Of a stretch of DNA of 64,000 nucleotides, positions 57,496 through 64,000 are shown one piece after another. The notes beneath the pieces were generated by a model, which saw only the letters and a program-made list of their open reading frames with translations, was not told the origin of the DNA and did no database searches. The DNA is from an uncultured Hyphomicrobiales bacterium (GTDB taxonomy: Bacteria; Pseudomonadota; Alphaproteobacteria; Rhizobiales; Ancalomicrobiaceae): the NCBI GenBank assembly GCA_903930435.1, contig CAIYYN010000065.1, forward strand, positions 1 through 64,000, written 5' to 3'. Position 1 is the first letter of the stretch. Each line of letters starts with the position of its first letter. The translations under genes were made by a program, and so were the position numbers.

Positions 57496-58239
57496 ATGCT
57501 GCGTAATGCATCCGATCTCAACGGCTTCGACATCGCCGCCACTGACGGTTTGCTTGGGACGGTCAGCGACGCGTTCTTCGACGATTCGAGCTGGTCTATC
57601 CGCTGGCTGGTGGTCGCGACCGGCAGTTGGACGGGCAAACGTCATGTGCTGCTGCCGGTCTCGGCTTTAGGGCAGATCAATCCGTCTCTGCGTCAACTGG
57701 CGGTCAGCGTGACCCGCGCTCGGGTTGCGGACAGTCCGGATATCGATGCCCACCAGCCGATTTCGAGGCAGATGGAGACCGGGCTTTACGACCATTACGG
57801 CTGGAGCCCCTATTGGACGACTGGCTTTGGCGTAGGTGCGTTGGTGCCCACGAACGACCGGGGCAGCCTATCACCGGAACTCGGCTCAAGTTGGCAGGAT
57901 CAACCGATGATGCTGACTGGCGAGCAGTTGCAGGAGCAATTGCACCTGCGCAGCGTGTCGGCGGTCATCGGCTATCATCTCCATGCCACGGATGGCGAAA
58001 TCGGCCATTTGGAGGACTTCGTCATTGACGATGCCACTTGGCGCATCCAGGCGATCGCCGCAAAGACCCGCAACTGGTGGCCGGGTCAGCACGTCGAGAT
58101 TGCCACGTCCCACGTAACCGGGATCAACTGGTACCAACGGACAATCAGCGTCGGTCTCGACCGCCTCGCGGTCAAGGCCAGCTTACCGGCGCTAATCACG
58201 CCTCCTCCAAAACCAGCCCGTGATGCGGCTTCGGTTTGA
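57496..58239 (+). CDS. Two-domain PRC-barrel protein
   Basis: A 247-residue paralogue of the protein at 55064-55831: two PRC-barrels (about 5-75 and 155-225), the shared phrases AATDGLLGTVSD, DDSSWSIRWLVV, DSPDIDAHQPISRQ and YDHYGWSPYW, and ATDGEIGHLEDFVIDD in the second domain. ATG at 57496 has AGGA seven bases upstream. The two copies flank the exported member in opposite directions, so duplication with inversion is likely. Confidence 0.85.
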   Translation: MLRNASDLNGFDIAATDGLLGTVSDAFFDDSSWSIRWLVVATGSWTGKRHVLLPVSALGQINPSLRQLAVSVTRARVADSPDIDAHQPISRQMETGLYDHYGWSPYWTTGFGVGALVPTNDRGSLSPELGSSWQDQPMMLTGEQLQEQLHLRSVSAVIGYHLHATDGEIGHLEDFVIDDATWRIQAIAAKTRNWWPGQHVEIATSHVTGINWYQRTISVGLDRLAVKASLPALITPPPKPARDAASV

Positions 58240-58343
58240 TCAAGTTGAGTCGTCTTACGCGATCGAAGCCGGAATACGTCTGCAACAGTCGGTTCGGTGC
58301 TCGGTGTGTCGACGATGGAAACAGACGAACAGGAGACCCGCCG

Positions 58344-58448
58344 ATGCTCATCCCATCTCGATCGACGATCAGCAGCGACACAACGCCATCCTTTACCGGC
58401 ACTGGCCGCAAGCGCCCGTCCCGCGCAACTCATGTGGTGCTTCGATGA
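58344..58448 (+). CDS. Possible small protein (34 residues)
   Basis: Short serine- and threonine-rich, basic open frame beginning MLIPSRSTISSD. It has GGAG eight bases before the ATG and its stop overlaps the next small frame as ATGA. No family known. It lies in the 483-bp gap between a PRC-barrel gene and wrbA, the rest of which shows nothing else. Confidence 0.3.
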   Translation: MLIPSRSTISSDTTPSFTGTGRKRPSRATHVVLR

Positions 58449-58630
58449 CCCGAGAAGTCCAACCGCGCAAGCTCCTCACTTTGACCAGCCTTCGCACTGA
58501 ACGGGCTCGTACCGACACGAACGTCGGATTGCCGCCCGTTCAGGCCACTGCCGATACCGAGATCCTCCTCGAGGAGATCAGCGATTGGGTCAACGAAGGC
58601 GGCGCGGGCGGCGAGGTCCGGCGTCGCTAA
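58445..58630 (+). CDS. Possible small protein (61 residues)
   Basis: Hydrophilic open frame starting [10 protein letters not shown], with an acidic helix [16 protein letters not shown] near the end. Coupled by ATGA to the preceding small frame; no independent ribosome site. Not recognised. Confidence 0.3.
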   Translation: MTREVQPRKLLTLTSLRTERARTDTNVGLPPVQATADTEILLEEISDWVNEGGAGGEVRRR

Positions 58631-58722
58631 CGTGCCGGGCAGGATGCCGCAAGGCAACCGTCCGGCGGTATTCCCCAATACACGCGGAAAATCTGAGTAC
58701 TTCACAACATCAGGAGCCTGTC

Positions 58723-59322
58723 ATGACCAAAGTCCTCGTTCTCTACTATTCGGCCTATGGCCATATCGAGACCCTTGCCCATGCGGTTGCCGACGGTGCC
58801 CGGTCGACCGGGGCAACCGTCGATCTCAAGCGCGTCCCCGATACCGTCAACGCGGACGTCGCCAAGAGCGCACATTTCAAGCTCGATCAGGCAGCTCCAA
58901 TCGCCCATGTCGACGATCTCGCCGGCTATGATGCAATCATTATCGGCGTGCCGACACGGTTCGGCCGAATGGGTGGCCAGATGGCGAGTTTCCTGGACTC
59001 CGCTGGCGGACTATGGGCGAGTGGGGCTTTGCACGGAAAGGTGGGCGGTGCCTTCACCTCGACCGCCACGCAGCACGGCGGACAGGAAACGACGCTTTTC
59101 TCGGTTATCACCAATCTTCTGCACTTCGGAATGGTGATCGTTGGCCTTGACTACGGTTTCGCCGGCCAGATGACGCTGACTGAAGTCACGGGCTGCAGCC
59201 CTTACGGCGCGACCACCATTGCCGGCGGTGACGGAGCTCGGCAGCCTTCCGACAATGAACTCGCGGGCGCCCGCTATCAGGGTCGCAGTATCGCCGAGAC
59301 GGCGAAGAAACTCGCCGCGTGA
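58723..59322 (+). CDS. wrbA: NAD(P)H:quinone oxidoreductase WrbA
   Basis: Flavodoxin-like FMN enzyme that reduces quinones by two electrons, limiting oxidative stress. 199 residues. The FMN phosphate loop is YYSAYGHIE, then [23 protein letters not shown], and [15 protein letters not shown], all WrbA signatures. ATG at 58723 has GGAG seven bases upstream; longer frames are rejected. Confidence 0.94.
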   Translation: MTKVLVLYYSAYGHIETLAHAVADGARSTGATVDLKRVPDTVNADVAKSAHFKLDQAAPIAHVDDLAGYDAIIIGVPTRFGRMGGQMASFLDSAGGLWASGALHGKVGGAFTSTATQHGGQETTLFSVITNLLHFGMVIVGLDYGFAGQMTLTEVTGCSPYGATTIAGGDGARQPSDNELAGARYQGRSIAETAKKLAA

Positions 59323-59502
59323 CCGGAGATCCTGGCGGCCACCCGGCGCTTGGATCACCGGATGTTCCACGTCAGGGCCTTGCGATGACCGGTTGGCATG
59401 ACGAAGGCCGCGCCAACCGCGATCACGGTTGGACCATTGAAATACGGTGCCCATGACCCGATAGGCCCGAAAGATGGAACCGATCTGACACACGCTCATG
59501 AG

Positions 59503-60510
59503 ATGCGACGCCCAATGTACGGCTGGATCGAGATCATTCTTCTAGCTATTTCCCTCGGTCTGTTCGCCGCTGCGATAGCGCCGAAATTGCGCGCTTACCG
59601 ATCGCTGTTCGGCGGCGGCGCCGTTCTGGCGCTTCTCTCCGCGGCATTTCCCAGAGTCAATAATCCGTTAGGCCAGTTCTTATTTGGCGCCTCCCCCGGT
59701 GGGGCTGGCCTGCCCGTGGAACTCTTTGGGTTCGCATGGTGGATTCTCGGCGCTTGGCTGATGAAAAGCTTGCTCGATCTGTTTCTGCTACGGACTTTTT
59801 TTCCTAACAACGACGAGCCCCATGCGCGACGTCTGTTCGCCGATCTCGCGTCGGGGTTGATTTATTTCCTAGCGTTCATCGGCATCATCGGTACCGTCTT
59901 CAAGCAACCGGTATCGACGTTCCTCGCAACTTCGGGCGTAGTGGCAATAGTCCTCGGTCTCGCACTGCAGAACACGCTGGGAGATGTGATAGCAGGCCTT
60001 GCGATCAATATTGAAGGGCCGTTTGCCGCCGGCGACTGGATCACGTTATCCGACACTGTCTCCGGTCAGGTCATGCAGGTCAACTGGCGCGCCACCCGGA
60101 TCAGGACCTTGGCGAACGACATGATCGTCATTCCCAATAGCCTCGCGTCCAAGGCCATTTTGACAAACCATACCCGTCCGCGCGTGCCTCACTATTGCAC
60201 GCTTCCCGTTACCGTCGATATCTCTGCGGCGCCGGCGCGCGTGCTTGAGGCGCTACTCACTGCGGCGAGCATCAAAGGTCACAGCTTGGCAAGCAAGCCG
60301 AAGGCGCGCGCCTGCGCGTTTCAGGACGCCGTCATCCTCTACGAACTCGCTTTCGAGATCGACACTTTCGCCAATATGCCCGAAGCGAAATCTCGGATGT
60401 TGGTCAACATCGCCACTGTCTTCGCCGATCAGGGCATCCGAATTGGCGCGCCGGCGATGGATGTCCACCTCACCAAGGGCAACCCGCTCGAAGTTGTCAA
60501 AGATGGATGA
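59503..60510 (+). CDS. MscS-family mechanosensitive ion channel
   Basis: Releases small solutes on membrane tension. 335 residues with about four helices; the pore-lining segment follows VSTFLATSGVVAIVLGLALQNTLGDVIAG, and the beta domain continues INIEGPFAAGDWITL and RIRTLANDMIVIPNS, the standard MscS core. The extra N-terminal helices replace the short E. coli form. Start uncertain: ATG at 59503 or 59515, neither with a strong ribosome site; the open frame reaches 59398. It stands 180 bp after wrbA. Confidence 0.88.
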   Translation: MRRPMYGWIEIILLAISLGLFAAAIAPKLRAYRSLFGGGAVLALLSAAFPRVNNPLGQFLFGASPGGAGLPVELFGFAWWILGAWLMKSLLDLFLLRTFFPNNDEPHARRLFADLASGLIYFLAFIGIIGTVFKQPVSTFLATSGVVAIVLGLALQNTLGDVIAGLAINIEGPFAAGDWITLSDTVSGQVMQVNWRATRIRTLANDMIVIPNSLASKAILTNHTRPRVPHYCTLPVTVDISAAPARVLEALLTAASIKGHSLASKPKARACAFQDAVILYELAFEIDTFANMPEAKSRMLVNIATVFADQGIRIGAPAMDVHLTKGNPLEVVKDG

Positions 60511-60563
60511 TCCGCGTTGCGCTGCATCACCGGCTTGCACGCTCGGTCTCAAGGCGCCAACGG

Positions 60564-60581
60564 GGGTAGTTTCCGACCCTG
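60564..60581 (+). promoter_or_regulatory. Shared motif copy 3
   Basis: GGGTAGTTTCCGACCCTG, 128 bp before the start of the NdvB-like gene. It is followed by GACTGCCGT and TAACATTTGATGTCAGCGC, phrases that recur after the other copies. Confidence 0.6.
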
Positions 60582-60709
60582 CCTGCATCGATGTTTCGGA
60601 CTTTAAAGTGACTGCCGTTGGGACGCTGCAACGTAACATTTGATGTCAGCGCCGCGTGACGATGATCAGCCAGACCGGAGTCGGCCGGCAGTGGCCAACT
60701 GGATGACGC

Positions 60710-63700
60710 ATGAATCATTTGGACCCTGAATTATCGGCACCGCTCCCATTGCGCCCGGGTTGGGACAAACGGCTGAAGAGCAGTTTGCAGCAAGCCGGAG
60801 CCTGGGTGATTCGCCGTTTTGGCGAGGGCCTCGCTGGCCATCAGGAATTTGACGAAGATCCAATATCTCCCTGGGCTATTGACGGGACCCTCGGTCGCGA
60901 TCTCGTCGGCAGCGACATCGAACTGGTCGCAAAAAACGCCGCTGCAAACCAGTCCGGTGTCGTCTGGGATCGCTACGACAGACGGGTCGAGCGCCGCCTG
61001 CTCCGCAATGAGCGGACGCTGACCCGCGCCTGTCTCGATACGCTGGCCGCCACGACAGCCGGTCGAGCGATTACTCCGGCGGCCGATTGGCTGGCGGACA
61101 ATTTTCACGTTGTGGAAGATCAGATTCAAACGGCCAAAGGCGAACTCGCCCAGATCGGGAACCGTCGTCTGCCGCTCATGGCCGATGGGCCATTGCGGGG
61201 CGAGCCGCGCATCCTGGGCGTCGTGTGGGGCTACGTCGAGTACACTGACGGCCATGTCGATCGGGAGGGGCTGCAACACTATCTCGATGCCTACCAGAAC
61301 GTCCTTCCGCTTGCGACTGCCGAGATCTGGACGATCGCCATCGCACTCAGGGTCGTGCTCGTGGCCTGTCTCAGTCGGCTGGCCAGCGAAATTCGCGCCG
61401 ACCAAATGGCACGCGACGAGGCGGACGCGATGGTGAAGCGCCTTCTTGAGCCTGACGAAAGCGACACATCCAAGGGCGCTCTCTCCCCCGCAGCGCAGCC
61501 GCTGGCGCGCGCCTTCGCGGTGCAACTCTCCGCGCAGTTGCGGGATGAAGATCCGCGCGTGGCTCCCGCGCTCGCCTGGCTAGACGGGGCCCTCGCAGCG
61601 CAGTCGACCACGACCAACGCGCTGCTGCGCGAGGAAGAACAGCGGCAGGGCGCCGCCAACCTGACGAGCCGGAACATCATTACCAGCATGCGCCTGATGG
61701 CGAGTCTCGATTGGCAGGGGCTGTTCGAGAGCGTCTCACGCGTAGACGCCGTGCTGCGGACAGGCGGACATTTCGACCGAAATGATCTGCCGACGCGCAG
61801 TCGCTACCGACGTGCTATCGCCAATATTGCCCACTGGTCCGGACACCCCGAGACCGAGGTAGCGACGCGCGCGGTCGCAACGGCCAACCAACCGGACGCG
61901 GGCACGAAACTGCCGCGCGATCCAATGACCGATCCGCGCGCCGACCCGGGCTATTGGCTGATTGCGGCCGGCCGTCCGGATTTCGAGGCGGAGCTTGGTT
62001 ACAGCAAGCCGCTCTGGAAGCGGGCGCGCCAGACGGTTGAGCGCTGGGCGGTCCGCCTGCAGGCGGGGCTCATGAGTGTGGTTGCGCTAGCTCTCACGAT
62101 CTGGCTGGTTGGCCGAGGCGGCGGACACGCCCCCCTGCTCGAACTTGGATTTCTCTGTGTGGCGGCGCTCGGCCCTGCGGTCGCCGTGGCAGACGCTTTA
62201 GCATCTGCCTGGTTCCGCCCGCCGCGCATCCGGATTCTGCCGGGTCTTGAATTGCGCGACGGCGTACCGGATTCGATGCGAACCTTGATCGTATTGCCCG
62301 GGAAAATTGCAGCACCAGCGGCGATTGACCGGCACTTGAACCAGCTTGAGGTCGCCTATCTCGCCAATTCCGAAGCAGGTCTCTTCTTCGCGCTGCTCGT
62401 GGATTGGCCGAAGTCATCCGGCCAAAGCTTGCCGGCGGCGGCAGTCGCGGGATTGAACGAGCTCAATCGACGCTATGCAAAACCGGCCGGTCGTGACCGC
62501 TTCTCGCTGATCACGCGAGATCCGAGCCAATTTTCTCAATTGCACTGCAACAGACACCAAACGCGGGATGCTCTTGCCCGCTGGCTGAGGGGTGCGCACG
62601 GGACCGGCTTCGCAAGCTCGGATGAGAGCGCCACCGGTGCGCCCGCCCGCATCCGTTATCTGATCAGCCTCGGCGCCGATACAAGGTTGCCGCTTGGCTC
62701 GGTGCGTCATCTCATCGGCAAGATTGCGCATCCGCTCAATCCGACACATGGGGCCGGCCCCACCCGTTCGGCAGGACGATCAGTCAGCGTACAACCAATC
62801 ATCATGACCACCATGCCGCTCAAGGGCGAGGGAACGCGCTTCCAGCATCTCAGTGCTGCCAAGGCGATCATGACCAGTTCAGGTCGCGGGCGCGAACTCA
62901 GCAATCGCTCCCAGACCTTCTGTGGCGACATCTGCATCCGTGACGTGGCTCTCCTCCCGGCAGATGGATTGGTACCTCCGGACGGAGCGCACGCATTGCC
63001 TCGGACAGAATCCGAGCCGGCAGCACTCGCCGCCACCGACATCGTCGTTTTCGCTGCGCCGCCGAGGACATGGTCCGAGGCCTCCGATGCTACCGACCAA
63101 GACACAAACCGCCTGTGGGCGATCTGCCGCATTCGGCCGGGATGGCGGACGGTCGGCGAGGCGTGCCGAACGTTGGTCGCGCCCTGCTGTTTGGCCGCAC
63201 TCGCGGTCGGATGGATGCTGCGGCCGGAGCCCGCCGGCTGGTGGACGATGCTGGTGCTTGCCGCACTCGCCCTACCCGGGCTGTTGCGTGTCCTGACGAG
63301 GCTCGTCCCTGCCCTGCCAGATCAATCCATGCGCCTTCGCCTGTTGCGGGGCACAGCCGACTTGCAACTGGCGTTGGCTGATTTCGGACTCCAGCTAGCG
63401 TTTCTTCCTCAACGGGCGTGGTCGACCGCGCATATGATCCTGAGCACAATGGCAGGCTGGCCTCTGGTTAAACAGATCAGGCCCGAAACGCAGCCTGATC
63501 GAGCAGAGCCGACACTCGCCGCCACATACTGGCAGATGCGCGGCGGCCTCAGCCTCACAGGGGCGATGATCGGCCTCAGTGCCTGGCTGAAGCCAGAGGC
63601 ATTGGCGCTGACCGGTCCGATCGCGCTTGTCTGGCTCACCGCACCGGCTCTGGCGGTCTGGCTGGCACGGCCTGCAGAGGGCGCCATCGGGTCGGTGCTT

Positions 63701-64000
63701 TCGACGCCAGACCGGCAGGCGCTGCGAGCCATCGCACGGCGAACTTGGTCGTATTTCGAGACTTTCGTCACGCCGGCCGACCACATGCTTCCGCCGGACA
63801 ATTTTCAGGAAAACCCCAATCCGATCGTCGCTCATCGCACCTCGCCGACCAACATGGGGCTACACCTCCTCTCGATCGTCGCCGCAAGCGATTTTGGCTG
63901 GATCAGTCGCGGCAGGACCATCGATCTGCTGGAGGCCACGCTCCATGCCATGCGAGACCTCGAGCGCCACCGGGGCCACTTCTACAATTGGTATGGAACG
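60710..64000 (+). CDS. NdvB-like cyclic glucan synthase homologue, partial, glycosyltransferase part degenerate
   Basis: Open from ATG at 60710 to the window end without a stop (1097 codons seen). The N-terminal conserved region is recognisable (TPAADWLADNFHVVEDQI, then LPLATAEIWTIAIALR), membrane helices lie near 450-505 and 830-880, and the C-terminal part seen matches the glucoamylase-like domain (LPPDNFQENPNPIVAHRTSPTN, SDFGWISR, HRGHFYNWYG). Between them is the GT84 region, but its first Asp motif reads LGADT (Gly 655) instead of LDADT, and the later ED and R-x-x-RW blocks are not found; the region is also short. A GH94 phosphorylase domain is expected beyond the window. A shared-motif copy lies upstream. 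Confidence 0.8.
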   Translation, partial: MNHLDPELSAPLPLRPGWDKRLKSSLQQAGAWVIRRFGEGLAGHQEFDEDPISPWAIDGTLGRDLVGSDIELVAKNAAANQSGVVWDRYDRRVERRLLRNERTLTRACLDTLAATTAGRAITPAADWLADNFHVVEDQIQTAKGELAQIGNRRLPLMADGPLRGEPRILGVVWGYVEYTDGHVDREGLQHYLDAYQNVLPLATAEIWTIAIALRVVLVACLSRLASEIRADQMARDEADAMVKRLLEPDESDTSKGALSPAAQPLARAFAVQLSAQLRDEDPRVAPALAWLDGALAAQSTTTNALLREEEQRQGAANLTSRNIITSMRLMASLDWQGLFESVSRVDAVLRTGGHFDRNDLPTRSRYRRAIANIAHWSGHPETEVATRAVATANQPDAGTKLPRDPMTDPRADPGYWLIAAGRPDFEAELGYSKPLWKRARQTVERWAVRLQAGLMSVVALALTIWLVGRGGGHAPLLELGFLCVAALGPAVAVADALASAWFRPPRIRILPGLELRDGVPDSMRTLIVLPGKIAAPAAIDRHLNQLEVAYLANSEAGLFFALLVDWPKSSGQSLPAAAVAGLNELNRRYAKPAGRDRFSLITRDPSQFSQLHCNRHQTRDALARWLRGAHGTGFASSDESATGAPARIRYLISLGADTRLPLGSVRHLIGKIAHPLNPTHGAGPTRSAGRSVSVQPIIMTTMPLKGEGTRFQHLSAAKAIMTSSGRGRELSNRSQTFCGDICIRDVALLPADGLVPPDGAHALPRTESEPAALAATDIVVFAAPPRTWSEASDATDQDTNRLWAICRIRPGWRTVGEACRTLVAPCCLAALAVGWMLRPEPAGWWTMLVLAALALPGLLRVLTRLVPALPDQSMRLRLLRGTADLQLALADFGLQLAFLPQRAWSTAHMILSTMAGWPLVKQIRPETQPDRAEPTLAATYWQMRGGLSLTGAMIGLSAWLKPEALALTGPIALVWLTAPALAVWLARPAEGAIGSVLSTPDRQALRAIARRTWSYFETFVTPADHMLPPDNFQENPNPIVAHRTSPTNMGLHLLSIVAASDFGWISRGRTIDLLEATLHAMRDLERHRGHFYNWYGT

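Overview
The window is GC-rich bacterial DNA from an alphaproteobacterium. The indicators are alphaproteobacterial-type versions of HflK/HflC, PccA, UppP and the three-subunit PntAA/PntAB/PntB transhydrogenase, plus PRC-barrel proteins and a DUF3775 gene. I cannot place it to genus from sequence reading alone.

The window has two parts. Positions 1 to about 25.2 kb look like ordinary chromosome: a membrane diguanylate cyclase, a fused indolepyruvate ferredoxin oxidoreductase, a DHA2-type MFS exporter divergent from an SDR dehydrogenase across a strong palindromic operator, a RibD-C reductase, mannonate dehydratase, a biotin-dependent acyl-CoA carboxylase alpha subunit, UppP, a 1.9-kilo-residue DUF4011/helicase/nuclease protein (candidate phage defence), an hflK-hflC-terC operon and a CDP-diacylglycerol diphosphatase.

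At 25212-25256 lies the 3' part of a tRNA-Val(UAC) gene with no 5' half. A tyrosine integrase with all catalytic residues follows at once, then a HipA fragment and a frameshifted IS3-family transposase remnant. This reads as the left end of an integrated element. The matching intact tRNA is not in the window, so the element either runs past 64 kb or has lost its other end.

From 27.6 kb to the window end the genes are overwhelmingly for membrane energetics and redox balance: a complete nine-gene N-type ATPase operon (atpDCQRBEFAG), a P3A-type proton ATPase, Old Yellow Enzyme, a triple-BON protein, two zinc alcohol dehydrogenases, NAD(P)HX repair enzyme Nnr, PPK2, RpiB, a CPA1 antiporter, succinate-semialdehyde dehydrogenase, proton-translocating transhydrogenase, a membrane-anchored cytochrome c, acetate kinase, a slipin, three PRC-barrel proteins, WrbA, MscS and the start of a large NdvB-like protein whose glycosyltransferase part appears degenerate. 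No transcription factor is encoded in this part.

The most interesting unexplained signal is an 18-bp motif, consensus GGGTAGTTTCCGWCSCTG. It occurs upstream of three separate transcription units of the second part (46000, 56239, 60564), with a weaker fourth copy on the minus strand at 44594 between DUF3775 and the antiporter. It suggests a shared regulator binding a regulon of these energy and envelope genes. Several long hairpins without T tracts sit at gene ends, and three consecutive inverted repeats occupy one divergent intergenic region (42012-42153).
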